A stretch of DNA of 64,000 bases from Histomonas meleagridis (GCA_020186115.1 WSYJ01000130.1:124001-188000); one strand, 5' to 3'; shown: positions 19,427 to 29,987, counted from the first letter of the stretch. The notes: generated from the sequence alone by a model not told the origin. Numbers and translations are program-made.

Positions 19427-21043
19427 TTACTCAGAACCAATTTCCTCGTACACAAACGAGTGCATGTTGTGTATTGTTGTTCCGCCCACGATAACGTTCA
19501 TATCGTTACTTGCGTATGCGATTCTTCCTTCTTCATAAGTTGCGCCGCCCACATAAAACACAATAACTCTCTGTAACTCAGAGTTAGGCGGAAGTTCTTT
19601 TATACTTTGGAACATTTGTGCGTCCATTTGTCCTTTCGAAAGCTTTTGCAACATTGTATACAACTGAGGCGTATATTGCATGAACTTGTTCTGTGATTCA
19701 TCGAGTCCTATTAAGTTCTTAGCCTTCGACAAAATTGATTTCGTAGAAAACATTTGTTCTGTTTTTGGAAATTGTTCAATGAATTTATCAATTAATGAAA
19801 CAAGAATTTCTCCATTTGGTCGATTATATAATGCTGATTTAATGCTATCAATATCAGCGCCTTTAGAATTAGAATATCGGAGGCAATAAAGAATGGATAT
19901 CCTTAATGCGTTATCATTAGTAACGTTCATATCGTTGATGTAGGAAATAACCGCCGAGTGATGTGATGTGATGTTGTTTTCAACCGCTATGGACTGTTCC
20001 AGCGGCGCAAACTGGAACAAGTTCTCGTTCTTAATGCGATTGGAAATCTCGCCGAGGATTTCGGCATGCTTGGAAGCTAGTGCTTGCTTCTGTTGATACA
20101 GTGGATAGTTATGAATAAACTTTTTGAGTGCATCAACATCTTTGATGTCTTGAACATCCGTATGTTGAGCTTGGACACTTTGTACAAGATTCTTTTGGGC
20201 TTCCCCAAGTTCGCCATAGTTGGAATAGAGATTTTCAGCAAAAAAGCTGTCGCTTGATTCATCAACAACGACCGACTTGTTACCTGAAATGGTGATGATG
20301 TTGTTGTTTATGCCAAGAAACTCGTGAATGAGAGATTGATAGGTCCAAGCATGGAGAAGAGGTGTAAGAGGATCTGTACGACGATCAATTAAAAGTAAGA
20401 GAGAGTTTCCAGTCATGGTTTGGAAGAGATCTTTATTATCATCGATCTTCCTTGAAAGAAATTCACCAACTAATTTACACGCATTGGAGTTTGTATCAAA
20501 TTTGATTGCTGCCCTTGTTTTGAAAGCGCATAAAACTGAAAAAAGTCCATCAACAATACGTGTTATAACTGGATTGTCGGTATTACTATTAAGCTTGTTA
20601 AGGCAAGATTTGACGCCAAGAGAAAAGAGCTTTTTGTTGAGAGCAAATACATCTAAAAATATTTCATGAACAACATTGACTTTTGTGGAATGATCAGCAA
20701 AGGAAATTTGTCTAATATATTCTTTGGACACTGTATTTGTAAAAAATATGTAATATGAACTAAAGTGTGGGCAGTTTAGCTCACTACAAAGATCGTGTAT
20801 GTTTTGCTGAGTTGGTCTAACAAGAACAACGCATTGAAGAATTGACAAAGCTTTGTCGACTGGTTTTGATACCCGTTTTTGAAGTGACTCAATTAGAACA
20901 ACATCGTGTTGTAATAATTCTGATTGTGTATAAACAAGACTTACCATATGTGAAGTCTCTTCATCCAAAAGAAGGACTTTCATATCATTGATATTCGTGA
21001 GAACGACTTCAACGTAATTCCTGAGATTTGCAACAATATCCAT
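19427..21043 (-). CDS. VPS45: VPS45-type Sec1/Munc18 protein
   Basis: The product is 538 residues, the expected size for VPS45. SM-family stretches: MKVLLLDEETSHMVSLVYTQ near the N-terminus, VVLVRPTQQNI, LLLLIDRRTDPLTPLLHAWT (a highly conserved SM block), NYGELGEAQKNLVQ and RVIVFYVGGATYEEGRIAY at the C-terminus. It binds a syntaxin (Tlg2/STX16 type) to promote SNARE assembly at the trans-Golgi/endosome. The DRRTDPLTP and YVGGATYEE forms fit VPS45 better than Sec1 or Sly1. There is no membrane segment, as expected. Confidence 0.9.
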   Translation of the reverse strand: MDIVANLRNYVEVVLTNINDMKVLLLDEETSHMVSLVYTQSELLQHDVVLIESLQKRVSKPVDKALSILQCVVLVRPTQQNIHDLCSELNCPHFSSYYIFFTNTVSKEYIRQISFADHSTKVNVVHEIFLDVFALNKKLFSLGVKSCLNKLNSNTDNPVITRIVDGLFSVLCAFKTRAAIKFDTNSNACKLVGEFLSRKIDDNKDLFQTMTGNSLLLLIDRRTDPLTPLLHAWTYQSLIHEFLGINNNIITISGNKSVVVDESSDSFFAENLYSNYGELGEAQKNLVQSVQAQHTDVQDIKDVDALKKFIHNYPLYQQKQALASKHAEILGEISNRIKNENLFQFAPLEQSIAVENNITSHHSAVISYINDMNVTNDNALRISILYCLRYSNSKGADIDSIKSALYNRPNGEILVSLIDKFIEQFPKTEQMFSTKSILSKAKNLIGLDESQNKFMQYTPQLYTMLQKLSKGQMDAQMFQSIKELPPNSELQRVIVFYVGGATYEEGRIAYASNDMNVIVGGTTIHNMHSFVYEEIGSE

Positions 21044-21307
21044 CTCTGCCTTTTAGTCAAAAATTTCACACACCATGTGAAAATAAAAATAAAGTATTCA
21101 ATTACAAAAGGAAAAAATCTTTTAATGTTTTCCATTGTTTTTGCTATATTTCGATAAAATTAATCAAATTCATATGTTCCATATTGAACAAGGAATAGTA
21201 AAAATAATAAAAATTAATAAACTTCTAAAATAAGGAAACAATGATATACAGATTCAAATTACTTTTTATAAAAAGAAAATTGATTTGTTACATTATGTTA
21301 TTTAATT

Positions 21308-22240
21308 TTATTTGAAATCAAAAGACATATTTAAACCAAATCCATTCAAATAAGACTTTCCGCTTGTGAAAACGTGCGAAGCAGAAAATTTCATCTTCAA
21401 GAAATTCGAATAATTCACATCGAAGCTCGCCGAAACCAATTTGTTTGTGCCCAACACTATATGCAGCTTTGATGAATCATCGATTTCAAAGCTTGCGGCA
21501 ACTTTCGCAACTAACTCATTTACATTTTTCACCCTTTCGTTTCCAAGTAAAATTCCAAATTCGTTTTTGTTTTTTGTCAAATAAGAAAGTGAAATATATG
21601 CAGATTTGCTCGGATATGTAAATAATGCTGTTGTACTTAAGCCCTTCCATTGGTACTCCATGAGGATGTTTGATTTGTTAATCGCATGTTGATGTTTATT
21701 GTAGAAAATGTTGGCGGAGATTAATGGACGTGTCTTTAAAATTCCTTCAAGGATGAAATAACTTAAATGTTTGAATGTATCTAATCGAAGTGTTAATAAA
21801 CGATTCATAAAACTCGTGGATGTTTGGTAATCAAAAAATGATTTGTCAAATACATCACCTGAAAATGGCAGAGCTTTAAATATGACACTACCTTTGAGAT
21901 GAATAGCTGATTTAGGTGGATACCAACGAGTAATGGATGAAATGCGGATTGGACAAAGATCATCATTTGATATTGCAACTATGAACTCATTATTAGAAAA
22001 TAGTTTCTGCGAACAAAAAACTAAACTACATGGTCCATCACTTGATGCAACTGCTTCCATTATGCTTTTGCCAAAGTCAATGCATGTAGAAAGATTAAAT
22101 CGTGATTCTTTTTTTCCTAATCTCTGAAACACAGAAAAAACTTTACATCTTTCAATGTTAAAATTAACATGGACTTCTTGTTCTATTTCATCATGGAAAA
22201 ATGAGAATAAACCATCAACCTTCTTTTGAACTTCGAGCAT
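21308..22240 (-). CDS. Candidate Tom40/VDAC-type outer-membrane beta-barrel
   Basis: The start is the ATG at 22240 (MLEVQKKVDGLFSFFHDEIE); the longer frame begins at TTG. 310 residues, close to the ~300 of porin_3 barrels (VDAC/Tom40). From ~60 on it alternates polar and hydrophobic residues in 9-12-residue strands (SAIHLKGSVIFKALPF, TTALFTYPSKSAYISLSYLT, LVSASFDVNYSNFLKMKFSA). The last strand (YLNGFGLNMSFDFK) fits the beta-signal (polar-x-Gly-x-x-hydrophobic-x-hydrophobic) used for outer-membrane insertion. In a trichomonad this would be in the hydrogenosome outer membrane. Which family member it is cannot be told by eye. Confidence 0.6.
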   Translation of the reverse strand: MLEVQKKVDGLFSFFHDEIEQEVHVNFNIERCKVFSVFQRLGKKESRFNLSTCIDFGKSIMEAVASSDGPCSLVFCSQKLFSNNEFIVAISNDDLCPIRISSITRWYPPKSAIHLKGSVIFKALPFSGDVFDKSFFDYQTSTSFMNRLLTLRLDTFKHLSYFILEGILKTRPLISANIFYNKHQHAINKSNILMEYQWKGLSTTALFTYPSKSAYISLSYLTKNKNEFGILLGNERVKNVNELVAKVAASFEIDDSSKLHIVLGTNKLVSASFDVNYSNFLKMKFSASHVFTSGKSYLNGFGLNMSFDFK

Positions 22241-22540
22241 GTTGTTTAGGGTGGGACAAAAGCAGATCGTTTTCAACAGAATTATTGTATCGTTAATTTC
22301 TCAAAAATGATAATATTATTGTTTATAGTTGATATAACATGATATTTCCATATGACGTCATGAAGAAAATAAATTTTTATTTTCTATAATCAAAATATCA
22401 TGAAATTTCTGAAGAGAAAAAAAAGTTTCTAAAACCCAACAAAAAATGAATACTTAAAAATGCCCATCATTCAAACATTGAATTGAATTCAGCTATGGAA
22501 ATTACTAAGTAAAGTTCTTTTCCTTAGAATTAATCATAAT

Positions 22541-24108
22541 AATGGGTAGTAATCAAAGTCAATTAATAATAAATTACAGTGAAAACATCCAAATATTACA
22601 GAACATAGAAAAAATTATTTTTGATTTAAACTAAAATAATATCATTGAATCAGTCAGATCTTCAATAAGTTACTATTCACCAGAATTTTCATATTTTTTA
22701 TATTTATTATTTGTAGAATTGTGTATTCATATTTTGTTTCAAAAGGTAGTGAAAAATTATGTTTTGATTATTTATTAGAAATTAAGAGGAAAGAAATGGA
22801 AATTCATAATGATTATTTTAACAATATCATATGCATATTATTTAATATCTCTATATGGTAAAGAATCAGATTATCTTCTTGATCAAATGATTAAAAATGA
22901 ATTGATTGATCCAACATTTTACGAAAATCAAACATCAAATAATTTTAAGTTTTATTTTCCTTCTAAAAGAATTTATGAAATCTTGAAGAATTTTAAACTA
23001 CATAAAGAATTAATTCCAGAAGGAGCTTGTTCAAATGAAATTGCCAAAATAATTCAAAATGATGAAATAGAAAAACTTCAAGAAATATCATCACAAACAA
23101 ATTTTAATTTTAATCAAAACATAACACCATCACTTTATGAAAGATTCAATTTTTTAAATATTCACAATGTTTCATTAATTGATTATTCAGCATTTTTTGG
23201 ATCTATTAAAATATTTAAATATCTACTTATGAATGGTGCAAATTTAATGAAACAGCAATTAAATTCCATCGAAATAATATCTTTAAATATATTTATGAAA
23301 ATAAAATTATTAAAATTGATGATTTAGAAAAATTAAAAATTTAAAAATTTAGGAAAGTTCGGAATTGAAAATAAAACTATTAATTTGAAAAATTTAGGTA
23401 TGAAATGTATTGATTATGATAATTATTAAATACTTTTATTTTGAATAAACGAAGGGTTGATTGTTAGTGAATTTTTAATTATTAACGCTATCCAAAATGG
23501 AAATCTTTTTCTTGTTCAATATCTTCTTGGAATTATATCTATCTCAATCAATATTGATTTTATCCATACAGTTTATGGGAATGAAGAACTTTTTAATTTT
23601 CTTGTTAATAATCGATATATTGATATCAGCAAAAAAAATATTTTTTTATTTTAATTAAACTTTATTTAAGCAATTTCTGATTTCAAAATTATATATGAAC
23701 AGTCACTTTTAAGTGTTACTAAAAATGGCAACACTGAAGTAGTTGATTTTCTTCTTAAACAAAAAGGAAGCAACGTTAATACGAAAGATATTTGTGTGAT
23801 ATATTTAAAATCTATTATAATGCATTTGGGTTTTATAATAATTTTTGAAAATTATTTAAATAAAATCAAACTCCACTTATGTGGGCTTCTTCAAGAGGTT
23901 ATACAGAAATAGTTAAATTACTTCTTAAACAAAAAGGAATTGAAATCAATGCTAAAAATATCAATTCGTTTTTATCGAAATTTATTATTTTTATTGAATA
24001 TTTCAAAATAATATTTGGAAATTATCCAAATTATTAGAAACAGCGCTTATGTTTGCATCTAAACATGGACATTGTGAAATAGTTACATTACTTAATGAAC
24101 ATAAATAA
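22541..24108 (+). pseudogene. DUF3447-type ankyrin-repeat protein, broken
   Basis: The remnant starts at MGSNQSQLIINYSEN (22541) and runs through stops and frameshifts. The longest intact piece is 22809-23327 (SLYERFNFLNIHNVSLIDYSA, FFGSIKIFKYLLMNGANL), typical of the DUF3447 ankyrin proteins that are expanded in trichomonads. Ankyrin units follow: EFLIINAIQNGNLFLVQYLL, LLSVTKNGNTEVVDFLLKQK, TPLMWASSRGYTEIVKLLLK and TALMFASKHGHCEIVTLL. AT-rich out-of-frame spacers separate them. The coding potential is lost, so it is a pseudogene unless the spacers are spliced out. Confidence 0.7.
23700..24108 (+). repeat. 170-bp repeat unit: 93-nt ankyrin unit plus 77-nt non-coding spacer
   Basis: Ankyrin units begin at 23700, 23870 and 24040, exactly 170 bp apart. 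Each of the first two has 31 codons (93 nt) followed by a 77-nt AT-rich spacer. The two spacers share a core of the type TTT.A.AATAAT.TTTG.AAATTAT. Because 77 is not a multiple of three, each spacer shifts the frame by two. Confidence 0.8.
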
Positions 24109-24265
24109 ATAAAAACATTAATTTCTTTTTAGAATTAATTATTAATATTCTTTGAAATTAGAGCACATGATTCAACTATAATTATTTTTTTCAAGATTTT
24201 TTTTTATCAAAGTTTATTTTAAAATGAAATTACATATCAAATTTAATATTTACTACAAAATTTAT

Positions 24266-25390
24266 TTATATTAAATGATTCGAAATTGCTTTAATTTCAA
24301 GTCCATTTTGTATTGTCGATAAATCCAATGCATTTCTAAAGTCTTCTGGATGCAAATATTCATTTTCATTATTATCTTGTTCACATATAACAAGCGAACC
24401 TTTTTCCCTTTTAATGTTCCGATGTTTCTTCACTATTTCGTTCAAAACTGTTTTATATGAATCAGTCGGCGAAAATGTTTCAGCAAAATTTGTGTCGCGA
24501 TACTTAAACACAAGTGTTACGTTTTCATTCGTTCGACGTTTCCCATAAACAATTGATCCGACTGGATAATTGCGATTTAAATCAAAAGGACAGTTTCGAA
24601 TTATAAATTTCGTATATTCGTTCGATAAATATGCGCGAAGAACATCAGTGTTAACAACACCAAAATAAAGAGGTGGATCATTTTCAACAAGGAAAAGTGA
24701 GTTCCCTTTACCTTGGCTAAGTCGTGGAAGTACAAAAAAAATAATTTCGAAATTATCACGATAAAATTCAGTGATGTATGAATTGGGATTTATTGGACCA
24801 AACAGTTGTTGAATGTGTGGGAAGGCGATATAGATCTCTTTGTCTGTCGAGAAATTTTGTAATAATGAAGATATTGACGAGTTTTGAATTTTTGGCGTAA
24901 TTTCAATTTCTTTACCTGAGGTATAAATAGAGTCGCCTTTAATGTCCTCTTGGGAAACAATTTTTAATATAGACTTTTGGCCAGGGATGGAATTTGGAGT
25001 AAAAGTGAAAGATTGATTTGAATTGATGAGAATAGTAATGGCTGGAACATTACCAAAAAAGTTCACAGGCAGGTTATTAAATCGAGCATATGGTTTTTCA
25101 TTTGAAAAAGAAACATTTGTGTTTAAATTTATACTTAAGAATTGAAATGTAATTGCCAAGAAAACTTGCTCTACCAATGACTCATAGTTTAAAAGGTAAA
25201 GAAAAATTGTTTTATCATTAGTAGAATAAATCATTATGAAACACAATCCATTATATTGAAAAGTATCTGATAAAATGATTGTTGATGAAAAAAGACGTTG
25301 AAGGTTTTTAGGTAAAGTAAATTTATATTGCCTTGGAGTTTGAAAAAAAGCACTTAAAAAATTTTTTACGTAATTACGTATATAGTTCAT
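24266..25390 (-). CDS. Unrecognised 374-residue protein
   Basis: The ATG at 25390 gives MNYIRNYVKNFLSAFFQ. The protein has mixed alpha/beta character, with a hydrophobic central stretch (FLYLLNYESLVEQVFLAITF) that looks more like a buried core than a membrane helix. The C-terminal ~80 residues (TLVFKYRDTNFAETFSPTDSYK...GSLVICEQDNNENEYLHPED) resemble a ubiquitin-like or RA-type fold in strand pattern. This is a guess from appearance. No signal peptide is present. It is divergent from 25520, with GGCACCCC at 25399-25406 near its start. Confidence 0.75.
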   Translation of the reverse strand: MNYIRNYVKNFLSAFFQTPRQYKFTLPKNLQRLFSSTIILSDTFQYNGLCFIMIYSTNDKTIFLYLLNYESLVEQVFLAITFQFLSINLNTNVSFSNEKPYARFNNLPVNFFGNVPAITILINSNQSFTFTPNSIPGQKSILKIVSQEDIKGDSIYTSGKEIEITPKIQNSSISSLLQNFSTDKEIYIAFPHIQQLFGPINPNSYITEFYRDNFEIIFFVLPRLSQGKGNSLFLVENDPPLYFGVVNTDVLRAYLSNEYTKFIIRNCPFDLNRNYPVGSIVYGKRRTNENVTLVFKYRDTNFAETFSPTDSYKTVLNEIVKKHRNIKREKGSLVICEQDNNENEYLHPEDFRNALDLSTIQNGLEIKAISNHLI

Positions 25391-25519
25391 CTGTATTAGG
25401 CACCCCGTTTATTAACCCTCCCCACAAATGGCGCTTTTAATTGTGTAAACTGGGCAATTTCATAGAATTTTCTATGGTCGTTGAGAGCTTTTTGTGAATT
25501 TTACTCCGCCTCATTAGGA

Positions 25520-25981
25520 ATGTGCAACTGCTTAAAGAGCGGAACACAACTTCAAGATATTGATTTAACTTCAATGACTCAAAATTCTCAACAAATTTTT
25601 GAATTATTTAAGAACGATGTTTTTATAGTGATATTCAATCCAGAATGGGAATCAATTTATGAATCTGCAACAACACCTGAAATTCTCAACGAATACAAAT
25701 CACAAATGAGCACAGTATCTAGACATATTGAAAGTAGTGAAGAATCAATCCGTCAACTTAATTCAGGATGGAGAATTGATGGATTAACTTCATATAACCT
25801 TACATGTCATTCAAGTCGCATTTACGTTCATGTATTAGATGACAAATATCGACTTGTTGTTATAAATCGTTATGCAGACAGCTCAACACTGGAAGATGAT
25901 CCTAATTTTGAAAGAACATTAAAGTTGATTGTTGAGAATGTGCACCAATCGATATTTGCCCTTTCTGGCGTAGAGATATGA
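25520..25981 (+). CDS. Unrecognised 153-residue protein with N-terminal Cys pair
   Basis: The start is the first ATG, 25520 (MCNCLKSGTQLQDIDL); upstream codons begin at TTG inside the promoter-like TTTTCTATGGTCG. Cys2 and Cys4 could be palmitoylated. The rest looks like a small alpha/beta domain (DVFIVIFNPEWESIYE, RIYVHVLDDKYRLVVINRYA, TLKLIVENVHQSIFALSG), reminiscent of roadblock/longin-like folds that serve as trafficking or Rag-type scaffolds. I cannot prove the family. Confidence 0.75.
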   Translation: MCNCLKSGTQLQDIDLTSMTQNSQQIFELFKNDVFIVIFNPEWESIYESATTPEILNEYKSQMSTVSRHIESSEESIRQLNSGWRIDGLTSYNLTCHSSRIYVHVLDDKYRLVVINRYADSSTLEDDPNFERTLKLIVENVHQSIFALSGVEI

Positions 25982-26567
25982 TTTTTTTATATGTTTATAA
26001 ATGCTTTCTTTCCACTAATTTTTGTGTTCAAGCTGAGAAATAAAACCGTTACAATAACGTTCTCTATTTTCAATACTTTATATGGCAGAAATGACAAAAT
26101 TTCCATCAAACAATGAATGAATGCAATAGTTTTTATCTTTTTAAAATCCTAATAGTATTGGGAAATTAGTGAATTTGTTTTTAACATTAACACTAAGTCA
26201 AATCTTTTTCTTTCATTTAACACACAAATTGCACAATAATTAACTATCTTAATGACAAATTATTTTGTATATTTCTCAAATAAATTATTTTTACAAGATG
26301 AAAATGATAAATTCAAACAAATTTTTATGTCGTTTGTTAATTTTACTAAAGAATATGATAAGCAGATCCCACTTATTTTTAATATTTTCATAAGACATAA
26401 AATTTCGATTAAAATTAAATCATTTCAAACATTTCATTCTTTAAACGAGATAAAATCATTTTGTTATTCGAATAAAATAACACAATTTAAAAAATTCAAT
26501 TCTTTCATCTGAAAGTTAAAACAGAAAGGATATTTAATTTAATTTTTAATTTTTTATTTATCAAATT
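25982..26567. other. Intergenic gap, one doubtful small open frame
   Basis: The only sizeable open frame, 26252-26512 (86 codons on plus), has an amino-acid composition dominated by Phe/Ile/Lys/Asn, as random AT-rich DNA gives, and no upstream motif. I see nothing else. Confidence 0.25.
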
Positions 26568-28403
26568 TTAATGTAAAATCTCTGAAATCGCGCCAAAGCC
26601 CAATGTTACGCCACTTGCTCTAATAATAAATCTTCCGAATGTTTTACTATTTGTGTGTACTTCCATTGGGATTGGCTCGTCCAATCTAAACACGACGTCC
26701 GCCAAACTGTTTTGTGGCACGAAGCTTGGGGACTTCCTTAAGATTTCTTTTGTTTTTTTATTGATCAGACTTTTAATCTCTATAATATGTAATGGGATAT
26801 CCACAGCATGTCTATGGAATATCAATGAAGCGCCTTTGAGTAATGGCACCTCCATATTAAATGTATTAATTCTAGCAACAAAATTAGTTGCAACAGGAAT
26901 AATTTTCTCTGGTGCAGTTAATGCAGATCCAATCGTGATTACATCAGATGTTAATTGTGTCTGCAAAACAATTTCTACAATTGTGCCAGCAGTAGCAAAT
27001 TGGACTAATTTGCCATTAACATAAAGTTTTTCAACTTTAATAAAGTTGTCAATTGGAAACGCGCGAACGATATCGCCGATACACACAAATCCAGATTCAA
27101 TACGTCCGACGACCGTTAACTTATTCCCATCGGTTACTTCAGAAACACATAACAAAAATGGCAAAGTTAAGTCAAATTGTGGCGGTTGTAACGAATCAAT
27201 GGCTTCGTAGACAGTTGGGCCTTTATACCATGGAACAAATTTCGTGGATAATGTCTTCAAATTGATTCCTTTCAAGGCAGATGTTGGAATGAATTGTAAC
27301 GCTTTCCATCCCAATGTCCTTAAGAATGTGGTCATTTTCGATTTGATGGCTTCGAATTTGGACTCGTCAAAATCAATATAATCCATTTTGTTAACAATGA
27401 TGATTAATGATGTTAACCCTAAAGCTCGACATAACAACAAATGTTCTTTCGCTTGGCCTGTTTCGATGTTAGGATTTGATGCATCGATTACTAATAGTGC
27501 TGCATCGGCTTGCGAGGCACCAGCAATCATATTAGGTACAAAATCTTTGTGGCCAGGAGCATCTAAGATTGTGACAATTAATTGATTGGTTTGAAATTCG
27601 GTCATTGCAACATCTATTGTAACACCACGCTTTCGTTCTTCTTCATCTTCTGCCATTATCCATGCAAAACGATCTTCCGCTTTACCCATTTCTTCACTTG
27701 CATTTGTTATCTTAGTAAGTTGTCCATGAGTCACATTACCGCATAAGTATAACAAGTGGCCCATAAGTGTCGATTTACCGGCATCAACATGGCCTACAAT
27801 TACCAAATTAATTCGTTTCTTCATTGATGAGATGGCAGCTAAAACAGATTCAGGGGTTCGTTTGCAAGTGGAGTGTTGCTTAGGTGGCTTAGCTAGGTTA
27901 AACTGGGAAACGGAGCGTGGTGGAAATGAAGGTTGCAATAATGACTTCTTTGGCTGCTTTGTATTAACAGGTTGTTTACGTTGTTTGTTTTTGCGTTTGA
28001 GTACAAAAGTACCAAAATCACCTTCTAAAGCATATGTAATAAATTGTTTCATATCATAATTAAGTTCACGTAAAGAATCAATCATTTGTTCCCTATCGCA
28101 TTTGGAATAGTCATATTTCTTATCAAGCTCAGCAAAACACTTATTTAACATTTCTTCATCTTCAGGATAATATTCTTCTTCTTCCTCAAAATTTGAATCA
28201 TCATAATTACCGCCTTGTTCATTATCATGATCACCGTCATCATCTTGACTTAAAAGACCGGGTGCAAAAAAGTCATTTAAGGTAACAGAACGTCGTGGTC
28301 GATAAGGTTCATAATCATCATCGTCATCGAAAGGATCGTCATTATCATAATCGTAATCATCCAAGTCATCTTCATCATAAAGTTGTTTTCTTTGTGCTTT
28401 CAT
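26568..28403 (-). CDS. HBS1: HBS1-type translational GTPase (ribosome rescue)
   Basis: The product is 611 residues. The acidic N-terminus (DDYDYDNDDPFDDDDDYEPY) precedes an HBS1-N-like motif (LRELNYDMKQFITYALEGDF, ~110-130). An EF-1A-type G domain starts at ~198: GHVDAGKST (G1), RGVTIDVA (G2), DAPGHKDF (G3), NKMD (G4), TSALKG (G5). Domains II and III follow (LTVVGRIESGFVCIGDIV; NSLADVVFRLDEPIPMEVHT). The EERKRGVTIDVA form separates HBS1 from EF-1A and eRF3. With Dom34/Pelota it splits stalled ribosomes. Confidence 0.9.
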   Translation of the reverse strand: MKAQRKQLYDEDDLDDYDYDNDDPFDDDDDYEPYRPRRSVTLNDFFAPGLLSQDDDGDHDNEQGGNYDDSNFEEEEEYYPEDEEMLNKCFAELDKKYDYSKCDREQMIDSLRELNYDMKQFITYALEGDFGTFVLKRKNKQRKQPVNTKQPKKSLLQPSFPPRSVSQFNLAKPPKQHSTCKRTPESVLAAISSMKKRINLVIVGHVDAGKSTLMGHLLYLCGNVTHGQLTKITNASEEMGKAEDRFAWIMAEDEEERKRGVTIDVAMTEFQTNQLIVTILDAPGHKDFVPNMIAGASQADAALLVIDASNPNIETGQAKEHLLLCRALGLTSLIIIVNKMDYIDFDESKFEAIKSKMTTFLRTLGWKALQFIPTSALKGINLKTLSTKFVPWYKGPTVYEAIDSLQPPQFDLTLPFLLCVSEVTDGNKLTVVGRIESGFVCIGDIVRAFPIDNFIKVEKLYVNGKLVQFATAGTIVEIVLQTQLTSDVITIGSALTAPEKIIPVATNFVARINTFNMEVPLLKGASLIFHRHAVDIPLHIIEIKSLINKKTKEILRKSPSFVPQNSLADVVFRLDEPIPMEVHTNSKTFGRFIIRASGVTLGFGAISEILH

Positions 28404-28436
28404 TTATTTTCGCTAAGGGACTCGTATGGATCACCA

Positions 28437-28444
28437 GGGCGCCC
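28437..28444. promoter_or_regulatory. GGGCGCCC palindrome upstream of HBS1
   Basis: The palindrome lies 34 nt before the HBS1 ATG, with TTAACGAC just beyond it on the coding strand, the same order as before UFD1. Confidence 0.4.
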
Positions 28445-28655
28445 CAACAGTCGTTAAATTTGTGCACTTTACAAAATTTCCATCACAAAAGGTTTACTCA
28501 CCAAAAACCGACAGCCATTTTTTGGTCGATAGAGTTTCTGTATGACGATAACACTTTTCTGGCCGAAACGATCGTTTAATCATTGAATTACTTATCGGTT
28601 TTAAAACACATCAAAAAATTCAATTCGTATTTCGGTTATTTTAGAGCGCAAACAT

Positions 28656-29987
28656 TCAGTTTGTGGAGGACATTATCTTCTCTATTTCTTCTATTGTCTT
28701 AGGACAATTGCAGCTGAGAACCTCAGATCCATCCTCAGTCACTAAAAGGTCATCTTCTATTCTTATACCGCCCACAGTATCAGCATAATGCAATGCCTTA
28801 TCAAAGTTAACGCAAGCGTAATTTGGATTATTTCTTTCTCTTTCCAACCTTACCTTATGGAAATAAATTCCAGGCTCAGCAGTTATCACCATTCCTGGTC
28901 TTAATAATGTTGAAGCCTTCCATTTATCTTTTTCGGTTGTATTATAAACCAAATCATGTACATTACATCCAACATTATGAGTTAAACTATGCGGGCAAAA
29001 CAGGCGTGCTACAGTAAGCATTTTCTCTTTGTCAAGTCCTTCACTTGAAGCAATCCCAAGTGATTCCAAAATTGCCATTATAGACTTAAACATTTCTCCG
29101 TTAAGTTGTTGAAATGTAAGTCCAGGCTTCACCATACGAATGAGCTCGATTTGCTTCTCAAGGAGCAAGTTGTACACAAGCGCTTGATCAGGTGAGAATT
29201 TGCCGCTGGCAGGGAATGTGCGAGTGATGTCACCCGCGTAGTGGTTCTCAAAAAGTCCGCAATCGACGAGAACCAAGTCGCCGTCTTTGATAAGACCGTC
29301 GTTAGCGGTGTAATGGAGATAGACAGCATGTTGACCTGAGCCAACAATAGTTTTGAAGGAAACATTTCGACATCCAAGACGTGCGCCATAATACTCAAAC
29401 ATTGTCTCAATATCATACTCGTGAAGGCCAGGCTTGCAATTCTTCATGGATTCAACGAGAGCTTTGCCTGTCTTTTCAGCAGCAGTTCGGATATTTGAAA
29501 TTTCATGTGGAAGTTTTTCGATACGAGCCATGCCAGCAGCTTGAACAAAGATCTCGTTGTCGCATTTCATGGAGTTCTTGTTCGATGCTGATGAACTGTA
29601 TAATTTGATTTTCTTTTGAACATAAGACATGACATCATCGAGATATTGTTTGGTAAATCTGACTTCATTGACACCGGTTTGGTCAATGATGCTTTGATTG
29701 GTTGGAATTGGACCTGTCCAAATTTCATAATGTTCGTCATAAGATGGAATATATAAAATTGTATGTCCGCTTTCGATGTCAATAGTTATTGCAGAGTCTG
29801 GATTACTCCATCCTGAGACCCAGTAGAAAAGAGCTTCTTGGAGAAAAGGTAATTCAGAATTTGAGTAAGGTTCTTTTGGTTGGTCAGGAGATTCATAAAA
29901 TATAATTCCACTTGTGACATTGAAGTTCGTGCGGAACATTTCTAGTAATTTACTTCGGTGCTGTGTGAAACAAGATCCGTCCATCAT
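28656..29987 (-). CDS. Xaa-Pro dipeptidase/aminopeptidase P family metallopeptidase (M24B)
   Basis: The product is 443 residues. An N-terminal creatinase-like domain (1-~160) precedes a pita-bread catalytic domain. Metal ligands can be placed: the two Asp in VDCGLFENHYAGDITRTF, His in CPHSLTHNVGCNVHD, Glu in TAEPGIYFHK and Glu in RIEDDLLV. It removes or splits N-terminal Xaa-Pro bonds, normally with two Mn ions, in the cytosol. Length and the 'PHSLTHNVGCNVHD' form suit eukaryotic prolidase (PEPD) better than bacterial aminopeptidase P. Two ATGs lie in tandem (29987 and 29984). Confidence 0.9.
   Translation of the reverse strand: MMDGSCFTQHRSKLLEMFRTNFNVTSGIIFYESPDQPKEPYSNSELPFLQEALFYWVSGWSNPDSAITIDIESGHTILYIPSYDEHYEIWTGPIPTNQSIIDQTGVNEVRFTKQYLDDVMSYVQKKIKLYSSSASNKNSMKCDNEIFVQAAGMARIEKLPHEISNIRTAAEKTGKALVESMKNCKPGLHEYDIETMFEYYGARLGCRNVSFKTIVGSGQHAVYLHYTANDGLIKDGDLVLVDCGLFENHYAGDITRTFPASGKFSPDQALVYNLLLEKQIELIRMVKPGLTFQQLNGEMFKSIMAILESLGIASSEGLDKEKMLTVARLFCPHSLTHNVGCNVHDLVYNTTEKDKWKASTLLRPGMVITAEPGIYFHKVRLERERNNPNYACVNFDKALHYADTVGGIRIEDDLLVTEDGSEVLSCNCPKTIEEIEKIMSSTN

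Noticed and set aside
23793-24039. 77-nt ankyrin spacers as ordinary spliceosomal introns
   Set aside because: Neither spacer begins with GT at a matching position or ends in AG with a trichomonad branch/3' motif. Left open only as a question in the findings.
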